Of a stretch of 64,000 nucleotides of DNA, positions 38,501 to 50,500 are shown in pieces. Made by a program: the position numbers and the translations under genes. Numbering within the stretch: the first letter of the stretch is position 1; each line of letters opens with the position of its first letter. This DNA is from Harmothoe impar (Eukaryota > Annelida > Polychaeta > Phyllodocida > Polynoidae): contig OX381708.1 of the NCBI GenBank assembly GCA_947462335.1, forward strand, positions 8,804,001 through 8,868,000. Reading direction: 5' to 3'. Under the pieces are notes generated by a model, which worked only from the letters and a program-made list of their open reading frames with translations, was not told the origin of the DNA and made no database searches.

Positions 38501-41500
38501 TCCTTGCCCAATGTTTCTAATTGGAGAACCACCTGTCTACTTAATATGTTCAGTAAATTCATTTGGAGTTCTCCTATTGTTTCAGCTGCTACCCCGACTA
38601 TACTGGCAAGCTGTGATGATTCAAATGAAGATACATACAATGGCGTATGCTACGAAAAGTTTAATTCCGAGAACTATGCAACTGCAGCAGCTCAGTGTCA
38701 GCTAGTCTCCGTGCAGTCTGATGCACAACGTGAATGGCTGTCAGACTTTGTAGGGTAAGTGTTGCCTATAGAGTATGAAATAAGAACAAAAATACATATC
38801 ATTATTTTTTTGTTATCATTATTAGCAGAAAAGAATTGGGTAAATCAAGCTTTAATAGAAAATAAAGTAATAATTCCAGCACCACAAAAGTTGAGAATGT
38901 GATGGTTTATTGCCTCCTTTACGTACAACATTTTGGGAATTATTTAATAGATTGTCATAAACGAGACTTTGTTCCCCATAATATTGGTAAATATTATAAG
39001 TAGAGAACAAGGTGGACACAGTAGTCCAGTTGCCAGGGGGAAATTATCCTTACAACCTTGCAAAAAAAACACTGAAGAGGCTATGACTGATTTGGATACA
39101 GGAAGTTGTAAACTTTCAAAATCTTTATGATGCCCGGCTGGCATCGTTGAGCATTTTCAGAAATTCAAGATGGCGTCCAAGATGACTGACGAAAATGTTT
39201 AAAGTCATAAATCAGTCAATTCTTATGTGATTTGCAGGTGTAATACCTCTAAATTGGGGTTCTTGGGCATGCCTGATTGATTTAAAGAGTAAAAGAGTCA
39301 TTTCAGTAGGTATCCATGGTGATAGCGTGCTTCCATAGGAACCAACATGCTGATTCTAATACAAAATATACATTGTTATAAAAATAATTGTCATTTCTCA
39401 ACACATACAGTCATGTAATATCTCAAATTAAAGGTCTCATTGAGATACATCATTTTAACATAGTTTTAGAGTTGTCACAGGTTGTAGGTTCTTTTTTTTT
39501 AAACAAAGTTTTATTTGGGCTAAATCAGTACATTAAGACTTATTTATACACGAGGTTCGGCTGGCCGTTCTGCCACCTGGGCCCATATGCCAATGTCTCA
39601 TTATATGAATTAATGTATGGCAGCTACAGGTATGTCATTAAGGTCAGGTTCAAGTGACAAGTACATGGAGTTTATAAAGGTTCTATACAGAGATTTTCAA
39701 CACAGTAGCACTTACTTATGCAAGTGTCATATTGTATTACTGGCGGGGCGTTGGAAATTCCATATGCTCCCCATGTGTCACGAATGTGTATTATATGTTG
39801 TTTTATACTACTGTGTCCAGGTTTTAAAATCATACAGTGGAGGCAGGAGAAAACTAGTATGGTGAATGGCCTTTGCGAGGCCTAGTGGAGGGGGGGGGTA
39901 GGGTGACAATGTTGGAGGGGGTGGCGGGCGAGTTATTTACATTTGAATTTTATGAGGGGTCTGATGAGTGGTGAGGGTTATGCATCCATTGCAGTTTCAC
40001 GGGTTAAATGACTTTTTTCTGTGACATCATGACTACAACAACAACATATTTGTATATCGAGTGACGATGACAGCAATAAATCAATAAATCAATAGATCAA
40101 CCATTAGCAACAGCGTATGCTTTGGTATTTTATGATACAATATATCCATTCAGATAGTGGAAATTCCATCCATCTTCAGTACATGTATATCACGAGATAT
40201 ATAAAGTATCATTATTTTGTGATATCGATAGAACAAGGGTACAACAACTAACAACAGTATGACAAGAGTACTCGTCAGTGCTATGTCGGTACAAGGGATA
40301 CGTCTTGGTACAGTGGAAATTCCATCTGTTGTGGTAGGAGAAGAGGAAAGAAAAGAGAGAAAAACTGTGGGAAATTCCATTAGTCTGGAGTGACAATAAC
40401 AGTATTAGGGGGGGTAGTGGTATTTATAATTGGAGTGGGATAATAAAGCAGTTAGGAAAGTCCCTCCCAATAGTATTTTTGAATATATTTTTGTCTATCA
40501 TTAGTGTATATTTAGTCTTGAGATTGTTCCAGATACATACAGCTCTATAATGGAGGGGTTATTCAAAGACCGGGTGCCTGACCCTAACTTGACAGAGTCT
40601 TACCCCATCGAAATGCCTCGTTGGTAGCCTCCTGTTGTCTGTCTATAGACCAGTTTGTTTTAGAGAGAATGCATATTGAAGTAGGTGTGTTAACCTTCTC
40701 TCCTTCAGCATTTTTAATTTTGCACTCTGATGTAGCTGCATTGTATTCAGGCGCGGGTTGGGACCTAATTTTACATTGTGCGATATTCTCAGGGCCTTGT
40801 TTTGTACTAGTTGTAATCTTTTTAGGTTTTCTTTTGAGTTTTCATCATACACTATGTCTCCATAATCTAAATGTGGTAGAATGGTGCTTTTGTAAATGGC
40901 TATTGATGTGATTGTATCGGCAAATTTCTTTATTCTAGCTAACTGAATTACTTTGGATGAGGTTTTATCATATAGGCAGGTAATATGTTTTGCAAAGTCT
41001 AAATTATTGTCCAGTTTTATGCCTAAATAGTTAAAGATGCTTACTTCTTCTAGGTCTTTATTGTTGATTGTAAAGATTTGTTGAGGGGGTTTTGGGCCTA
41101 AATACATCCATTTAGTCTTGGCTTCATTAATAGTTAGTGAGTTTCTTATGCACCAGATTGAGAGACTGTTTATTGCTTGTTGAAGTTGAGCAGGGGATGT
41201 GGATGAAATGACAGCATCGTCTGCATATAGTGTTATATTACAGTCACCAACATGGTGTATTATGTCGTTAATATATATAATAAACAGTATTGGGCCAGCT
41301 GTGGATCCTTGGGGTACGCCATATGTGATGGGGAGTGGTTTAGAAATTTCATTATCTATTGAGATACTTTGTGTTCTTTTACTAAGGTATGATTTAAACC
41401 AGTCACAGCTATTTTGGCTAAGTCCTATCTCCTTTAATTTTTGGAGGAAAATATTGTGTGAGACTGTATCGGATGCTTTCTTATAATCTAAAAAGAGTGA

Positions 41501-44500
41501 GAAGGTGGTTTGTCTATTGTTGTAGTTGCTATACACCATGTTCAAGTAATCACCAACAGCTGTGATTGTTGAGTGATTTTTCCGAAAACTGTGCTGTGCT
41601 TTATTTATTATGTTGTTGTATTCAATGTAGTTTTTTAACCTGTTAATTATTAGTTTTTCAAGAATTTTACTCGGAAGGGGTAGCTGACTTATGGGTCTGA
41701 GGTCATTTACTGATCTACTATTGGGTTTCTTAGGAATAGGGGAGACAATTGCATGTTTCCATTTATCAGGGAAGGTGGCAGTGAGTAGAGAGGCGTTAAA
41801 TATTGTTCTAAGCCTGGACCCATCTATTAATAGGAGTTACTTTATGACCCTGGCATTAACATTAGTTATGGCTGATGATTTGGTTATGTTGATATTCCTA
41901 ATGGCTTTCAGTACATGCTCTTCATCTAAGAGGTGATAGAGTAGGTCCTTGTTATTGTTCGAGTGCTGTGTGACGTGGCTAATGTATGGGAGCTTTGGTA
42001 GTATTGAAGCTAATTTATTACCAATTGTAGTAAAAAAGACATTTATGTAATCAGGAATATTACTACCAGTAATATTCTGGTGTGTTGTTTCATCAACCAA
42101 TTTGTTTATCCTGTCACCTTTATACTTGGGTAAAAGTTTCCTAACTCCTCTCCAGAAACTTTAAGGATCATTTTTATATTTTTCTAATAGAACAGCTATT
42201 TTATTGCGCTTATTGTTATCACTCTCTATGTCAACCTGTTGTTGGAGTCTCTGGGCTGTATCCCAGTCCTCCTGGTTATTATATTGTCTTGCACGTCTAA
42301 AAAACCTATCTCTCTCTTGCATAAGCCCCAGGATACGGTCTGTTAGCCATTCAGGCTTATCAATGGTCACGTAGGCATATCTTAGGGGGGCAGTGAGGGT
42401 GAGTGAACTTATAAGATTTTTATAGAATATGTCCCAGAGTGTGTTGGGTGAGGAAGTAACATTATAGTTTAGCCAAGGGCCCACTCTGAAGGCATTAAGG
42501 AAGGTTTCAAACTCATAGTTTTTATAGACTCTAATTAGCTTTTTCACCTTTTTAATAGAATTACGCTCATGTTTCAATATCATGAAGATTGGCATGTGAT
42601 CGCTTATGAGTGAGTTAATCACCCCTTGGTGTGTTACATAATCACAGTTTGTGTAGAGATGGTCAATCAGTGTTCTAGTGCCATCTTTAACCCTAGTTGA
42701 TACAGTGATCAGTTGACTCAGACCATTATGGCTTTTAAGGGAATTTATACGGCGTTCATCTGCTCTAGATAGTGTTAACAGGTCTATATTGAAGTCTCCC
42801 ATCAATATTAGCTTACGTGTAGGTGGGGTATTATCCAAAATGCTGATTAGAAAATCAATTAGAGGTTGATTACTGGCCTCAGGGGGTTTGTATATCAATA
42901 TTACTTTATAAAGTGTTGTGTGAAATTCAAGTAGCAGCGTAAGAATCTCGTAGTTGGGGCATATCACTGACTCATCTTCACATTCTGTTATGGCAATATC
43001 CTCTTTTACATAGAATAGCAGTCCACCACAATCCTTATTTAAATGAGGCCTCCGGTTCATACGTACAATATTCTAGCCCGGGTATAATACCATAGAGGTG
43101 TCATGATGCTTATCTAACCAGGTTTCACACACACCCATAATATCTGCCTGTGGCAAGAAATAAGATATTTTTATAGTTTTACCATATAGACTACATATGT
43201 TGCATGCCATGACCACCAGACCCTTATGGTTGTCAAAGTCCAGGGGTTCAAAGCAGCTACTCATAACTCATAGGTGAGACAGACTCTCGTATGTCACTGG
43301 CATAATTCTGGATACAGCTAAGAAGTTTGATGAGTGATAATGGTAGGGAGGGAGGATGGGTTTGAGGGGTGGGGGAGGGGGGAGGGGGTAGCTTCCTGTC
43401 TGTCTTGGCTTGTATGATTTCTTCTGGAGAGGGTTGGGGGGGGGGGGGTACCGTCAGGTTTTGCAACAAGGTATGGTTAAACATACATTAATTCAGTAAT
43501 TGAATAATGAGCTAAGTACAGGGTTTTATACTTAAATGTATCACAGTGGTATTCAGTGTTACTTGTAATACTTTGTGTGGACTAGTGGCACATTCAGTGA
43601 ATAGGTTAGTTATACCTTGTCTAGCGTTGCCTTGGATAGGCAAGTTTACATGCTGAGACAGCTCGATGAAGCTTTTTTATGGCATCATTCATTTCTTTGG
43701 CTACATTGATGAGTGCATCAGATTCAAAGTGACAGCTGTCCTCCAACCACCCATACCTATGTGATATGTGACCATGCCTTCCATACTTGTGATACTCAGT
43801 GGCAATCCAGGGAGTAGGGATCCCATGGTATGCGTTCACTGAGGTGATATATTGGTTCAGTTCTACCATGAGGTTATCAAGTAGGTCTTGGTGGGGATGG
43901 TAGTAGTGAATATGTGAATACCTCATTAGGTCTATGCCCACTAGGGGACAGAACATAATGGGAGCTTTAGTCGCCACACCAATTTTCATCCTAAGATTTA
44001 ACATGGCATCGGGGTAGTGATCAGATATGCTGGAAGGATGGTCTCTCAACTCAGTATACTTGGTTTTCTTATACCTAATGGTTACATTACATATTCCACC
44101 AAAGATCAAGATATAGTCGGGTTGGTAGAGGTGGATGTTAAGTACAGCCAGGTCTGCCAGCGTGTCTAGGTTCGCACCTCCCCTGTGTACTACATGGTAC
44201 CTGATCAGGTTGTAGTCCGGTAGGTAATTCTGGAGAAATTCCCCTCTTGAATCAGCCAGGACTAATATCAACATCGTGGTTGTGGTGGGTTGGCACCGAT
44301 TTGCTGTCAACTGGTATAATAGAGCAAGCATGCAAGTAAATTAATATATCAGTATCAATTGGGAGAACAGGCAATCAGTTTATTATTGAAATGTTATCAC
44401 AGTAAATATTTAATTAATTAGACGAGGTAAATTTGGTAAGATATTCTATTCTTATTTTTGGTAGATTATGGATATACTATATGTTTTGTTTTGTTTTGGC

Positions 44501-47500
44501 AACGCTCATGGCAGAGATCAGTCAAGTCGGCAGGCACACACATAATGTAGTCATTATATAATGCAATACTCACCCTTTGTCCCTCCCAATGTGAGTGCCA
44601 CGTGTTGTCAGACAAACACAGTGGTATGGGGGGGGGGGGGGGGGTCCATGCATCCTTATTCAATTAAATATATGAACATATGAAATAGTGGAAATTCCAT
44701 CTATTAAGTGTTCTTATCAAGCTTACATTTATCTCCGTTCAGGTTGCCGCAAAGTAGGTCCACTTCTGGTTACCTTTCTTCCTCTATTGACCTGGCGCAG
44801 GGGGAGGGGGTTGGTGTAGTGCTTGGTTGGGTTGGGGGGCACCGTTTTGGATTATACCCTCCTCGTCATCCGGTTGCTCAGGTAGCAGCGGTTGTGCAGG
44901 GTGGGGGGGGGGGGGGGGGGGTATAGTGCCTTGATATGGTCTTGTACTTTTTCTAAGACCTTTCCACCCCTGTTTTTCCCTTTGAAACCTTTTGTTATTA
45001 GCAGCCTGCTGTTAATTGAGCATTGTGATCCCAAGATAGGGCTAGGGGTCAATTCAATTAGCTTCTTATCAATTATGTCATCCGCCAGCAGTTTGACCCT
45101 GAGCCTTTTGTTCTGTTTGTATTTGGCAACATTATACTTATATAATAGCTCCTCGGCAGTGTTTTGCCAGTCGGGTATAATTATACCCTTCACTTTCCTC
45201 ATACACTCAAAGGGGTCTGAAGTGGCCATTACTTGTGATAGTGTTGCTTCCGCCCCTGCTAGCCTGCACTTCTCGGCTGAGAGCGCCTGTTCCACTGACT
45301 GGTATTTGAGCCCGTCTATTTCTATCCTGCATGGGTATAGGTTTGAGTAGGGGGACAGCGGCCCGTGGTAAGCAATGAAGTCGGTACCCACTCTAGTTCT
45401 GGTATTTTCCAGTCGCAGGCAATGGGGAAGGTCGACCAATACACTATGATGGTAGAATCTACCCTGGTATACTAGGCCCCTTCCTTTGGGTGTTACTTCC
45501 TTCCCTTCCTGTGTTGCAACTTTAGTAACAGCCCTTATGTCAGCTTTCTGAGACTTAATGGTGGGGTTAGAATCTTCTGATACATATATATTATCCATGT
45601 CTTGCGCCTTCTTAAGTCTGCTTTTGAATGACATGAGCTAGTCCCTGATTTCCGCCCTAATAAAGGTCACAGTAATCGGTCTGTCTGCCCATGCTGGGGG
45701 GCCAGTTCTGTAGGCTAGGTCTATGCTAGTATACGTAAGGCCAGTGTCTATTTTAGACAATATGTCAAACGCTCTGTCTTTACACACTTCATTTCTAGAG
45801 TACTCGACCCCCTCTATAATGAGATTTTTTCTGCGTGAGTTCTGATCCAGAAGGCAGATAGACTCCTTATTAGCTGCTATGTCGTGGGCATTGGCAAGTA
45901 TATCTCTGTTGGAGTCATCTAGAAGTTCAGTAAGTGTATCTACCCTGTTTTTGATCGTTATATAATCATCCTGAAGAGTTTTTATGTCACCCTGCGAAAA
46001 TTCGAGAGATTCTTTGAGTGCCTCAGTTGTGATTTGTCCCTCTTTATCAAGCAATTTGGCTTTCATATTACCCATATCAGTATGCAGGCACTGAAGTATT
46101 TCAGCCACTTTAGTCCACCCATCGTCTGAATCTTTTGGGGTCGTTCGGGTTTTGGGTTTGCGCAAGTCATGGATTAGCCTTTCTATGTCTGCCATGTTGT
46201 ATATGTACAGTATGCGGTGTGCTGCCGGCAAGAGAGAAATTGGTCAATAACGTCACCTACCTTATTAATTTCAGATAAATTCCACTGCTATTATGTGCCC
46301 TGTTACTTTATACACCTCCTATGTGGTTTTGGATAGGTTCCTGTGAGATAATCCCTTAGATATTGGTATTCAAGACGGAGCCCCGTGCATTCACGTCCTA
46401 CTCCTGCGCTGCCATACTTTATCTGATATAGGTAACCATGGCAACCAGAAATCAACAATAATAATGCCTAATAATTGATGCTGAAACATTCTCATCCTTA
46501 CTGATAACTGTGAATACATGACAGAACAACCAACATGGCCACAATATACTCTGTCCTCAATGTCAAAAAGTCAATTGAGTGAGTATCTATGGTGATGCAT
46601 CATTTCCATAGCAACCAACATTTTATCTCAAAACTAAATTTTAACTCACAATATATTTTGTATTGAGGAAAATGTCTTTTCTTAACATGATATGGTCATG
46701 TGATGTCTCAAAGTAAAGGTCTCGATGAGATGCATGATTTTAACATTCTTTACAGTTGGCATGGGTATTGGGTAACCATGACAACTTCCCCCTGTGTTAG
46801 TGGGGACCTCCATGATGGGGGCATGAAGGAGTAGAATAACTTGGTGGTCTTTCTTGTGATCTTTCCTCAGAGAACCATGTCTGAGATATCAAAGGCTATG
46901 GTTTGTCTGGCCCTGCCTACTATAGTACTTGCCAAGGTGTGTGGGTCCATGCAAATAAAAGAACACTTGCTATCCTCTGAAAAGAGCAGGGGACATGGCC
47001 CGGTAGCTGTTTTCTCCCTCACCTCATAGATGCGGTCATTCATTTCATACATTCTATCATCCACAGATGCAGTCACTGCTGCATTAGGCAAGCAGCATAT
47101 ACATATCTGTCTCACTGCAAGGCAAGACTACTACTATTTGTGGAAGACTACCTTGCTAACTTGAGATATGTCCCATGAGGTACTTGATGTACATCTGGAC
47201 ATTAAACAAATCAATCAATCATTCAAATCAGACCATAACAACTGGAAATCAACAACAATAATCCATGACGATTGACATAGGAGTTGTTCAAATTACCACT
47301 GCCACACACTATGGCTCTCTGGTCAGTATCTGCAATCCAAATACTCTGTTTCTGCAGCCTTTTATCATCCATGGTAACCACCAAAATCTGACCCCTGACC
47401 TCCCTTACTTTTACTGGCCTGACCCTAGTGAACAACAGGCCTCTTGCCCCAAATCACCACATGTACACATTGAAGTTGCTGCTGGAATTAACTTAGGAAA

Positions 47501-50500
47501 AGTTGATCCAGGGCAAGTACACCATGCCACACATCAGTTCCAATGCAGTGTGGTTTGTACTGACTGACATAACCTCAAATGAGAATGCCACAAACTACTG
47601 GTACTCAGTTGGTACTGATCCTGCTGTTTGCAGCTAGCTGTTAAGCACCATAAGAGACGTAGGGAGTAATGATATACTGTCGCCAACATACACAAGGAAT
47701 ACACCCAGGCCCACAAACAAAATATGAAAAGGACAGAAAGAAGCTACGTCAGAATATCAATAGCCATTTACACCTCAAGCATCAAAAGGGGCATTCAGCC
47801 TCACTGTTTAACATTGTCACAGAAATATTGGCCCAAAAGTGCCAAGATGAAGTTAGACTAGTAAAGTTTTTCATGGTAGATTACATGAGAAAGCTTTCAG
47901 ATGCTGTGAACTGGAAAAGGTTACAGATAAGAAAGGCAGATTCAGTAGACATGGATCAATTGGAATCAATCAGGCTATATCGATCTTGATTCACGAGAAC
48001 TGCTCAAATTCAAAGACTCCTCTCTGATCAGGAGAATACAGCTACATAATCACAAATGAACAAGCCGATGCAATCATGACCAATCAATTGCAAGCTATGA
48101 CATCTGTGTAGTAAATATATCAAAGAATACATGTCACCTCTTATGACACCAGTATCTCTATTCTGCTAACCTGAGGGGATGCTATGTCTTCAGAACCTCC
48201 AGAACAAGACCCTCTGCTATTTGACTGGTCTTTGCATACAGCGATGAGGTGTGTTTTCCCCACACCATTGCCAAATGTGATTCATATTCCTCCATCAGCT
48301 ATTCTCAAAATGCTTTGCTGTCACTGTTCTTCCTCAGACTCATGCTGTTCATGGAGATGTTACTTGCTGATGCTCATGCTTGATTGAACTGCACAGATAT
48401 GTGGAAATGTTCGATCATTTATTCACAGATTTAATGTCCAATTCAAATGAGGCTATGGTGGACAATCTGAAGGAGGGAACCAGATACAGTATATACAGCA
48501 GAAAATGATTTTTAATAACAATAGTAACAGCAGCATTTAGTAACATGTTAAAAGATGTTAGTTTTCAAGATCTATGATAAAAAGTGCACATTTGATAAAA
48601 ATCATAACATGAAATCAAAACTTTCTGCATATCAGCATATTGGTTGCTATGGAAATGACCCATCTCTATAGATACCCACTCAGGTGACCTTTTGACATAG
48701 AGCAGAGAATCATTTAATATCTGGTGGCCATGTTGGTTGTTCTGTCATGTATTTGCAGTTATCGGTATATATCGATATTTCAGCATCAATCATTAGGCAT
48801 TATTGTTGTTGATTTCTGGTTGCCATGGTTACCTACGACCTGTGACAACTATGTTAAAATGATGTATCTCAATGAGACCTTTAATTTGAGATATAACATG
48901 ACTGTATGTGCTGAGAAATGACAATTTCTTTTATAAAAATGTATATTTTATATTATAATCGGCATGCTGGTTGGTATTGAAACAAGCTATCACCATGGAT
49001 ACCTACTGAAATGACATATTGACTCTTTTAATCAATCAGGCATGCCCAAAAACCCCAGTTTAGAGGTATTACACATGCAAATCACATAAGAATTGATTGA
49101 TTTATGACTATAAACATTTGTGCCAGCCATCTTGGACGCCATCTTGAATTTCTGAAAACGCTCAACGATTCTGAAAGTATATGACTTTCTGTACCCAAAT
49201 CAGTCATAACCACTTCGGGGGAGGGGGGGGGGGGTTTCTGCAAGGTTTTTAAGCTGGCAACTGGACTACAGTTCGGATCAGGTGTACAGGTTGCGAATCT
49301 AAGTTTATTGAAGATAACCTAGACAGGCGTAGCTAATCCGTGCGCACTCCCTATAGAGTTCAGAGTAGGTCAGTAGGCTTGCAGCTGATATGAACATGGG
49401 TCTTTGCCCTATTAAAGATACAAAGGAACCGACGAGTTCCATTGGACGCTGGCTATATATAGGCAGCCAGCCTGTGCACACACCCAGACCGGAAGACTAT
49501 AGCAACCTCTATCCATACCCCAAGCCCGGAGCAGGTGCTGCCACCTACCCAGTGGGCACACCAACACTTAATAAGTGACTAATAAGCTCTCCAATGAAGT
49601 GCTTATTATCCATCTATATTGTGGCTAGAATGTAAGAACTATTAGTCAGCTAATCTGCAGCACTTATTAAGCCCTTCAAAGCAGTGGTTATCAAGAGGTT
49701 CAATAATTCAGCTAATAAGGGCAACAAAAGTCAAATTTATTCAAAGATTATAATTGTGACACTACCGCACTGCTATAAAGCAGCACCTATAAGTGACTTG
49801 CTCTGCAGTTCTTATTAAGCACTTCATTAGTAATAAGCTGAAGTGTGCCACTATTTAAAAAGGAATTCCACTGAAACTTTTGGCTGTTTATTCAAGCATA
49901 TAGCATTCATACTGCTTTATTTGCAGTGAGATACAAACAAAAACTGTCTTATTTGAATCTGATTGAATGAAAAACCCATTCAATTCATTTAGGAAATAGA
50001 TGGGAAGTATTATTCTCTTCAGCTATGCACCCATTTTCATTGCGTAAAGCAAAAGCAAAAGGTCCAGATGAGTTTTTCTCCAATTTTTTTCGGTTTTATT
50101 GAACAAGTCATAGTCAACCACTGTGAACACATCCTAGCTCCTGACCCTGGCAAACCTGACACACCTGATAACCAACTGGTGACTGTGGTGCAATGTGCCT
50201 TGACCGTACTCACTGTCAGATAGCGTGGGATGGCTGCTGTCACAACCTTTTCTCAGAGTCTCCAGTGGTCCATTGTAGCCTTTTCCCCTCCCGGCTAGGA
50301 CCACCTTTGTCAACACTGATATCTGCTATCTTTTTACCAGTCGCAAGTGTATTATGCTTCTACGGGCTGAAGCGGATCTGTGCAAGTTTCATGGGAGACC
50401 AGGACACTGAAGGTTCACTGCAGTCTGTCTACTGACACTTACAGACGCGACTCCTGTCAGGACAACTCTTGGGAAAATTTGGTGCCTTGGCTCCTTCTGG

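Larger units (their letters stand above)
39490..46428 (-). mobile_element. 6.9-kb LINE (CR1/L2-like) with NADAR and SGNH domains
   Basis: A full-length non-LTR retrotransposon on the minus strand. Order: 5' UTR, ORF1 (coiled coil, RRM, NADAR), SGNH-type frame, Pro-rich frame, ORF2 (APE-type endonuclease and reverse transcriptase), and a roughly 0.9-kb 3' UTR with a TTGATTTA-type repeat. It ends in a short poly(A), seen as T tract 39,492-39,500. TAGGT is duplicated at both ends (39,485-39,489; 46,429-46,433), and removing the insert restores the arm of the host DNA element. All ORFs carry in-frame stops, so this copy is dead. Confidence 0.9.
39022..49268. mobile_element. 10.2-kb DNA element with long inverted ends, carrying a LINE
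   Basis: The ends are TAGTCCAGTTGCC and GGCAACTGGACTA with CAG on both outer sides (39,019-39,021; 49,269-49,271), a 3-bp target duplication. The inverted arms continue for hundreds of bases. The left arm is 39,022-39,484, resuming at 46,434 after the LINE; the right arm is about 48,600-49,268. The arms contain a roughly 300-bp module repeated in direct order (CCATGGTGATAG or CTATGGTGATGC through TAGGTAACCATGGCAACC). Without the LINE the element is about 3.3 kb. Its interior (46.8-48.5 kb) holds only broken frames. Transposase class not identified. Confidence 0.85.

Noticed and set aside
47265..47989. Plus-strand frames of about 100 codons in the DNA element
   Set aside because: Could be transposase remnants, but no catalytic motif is visible.
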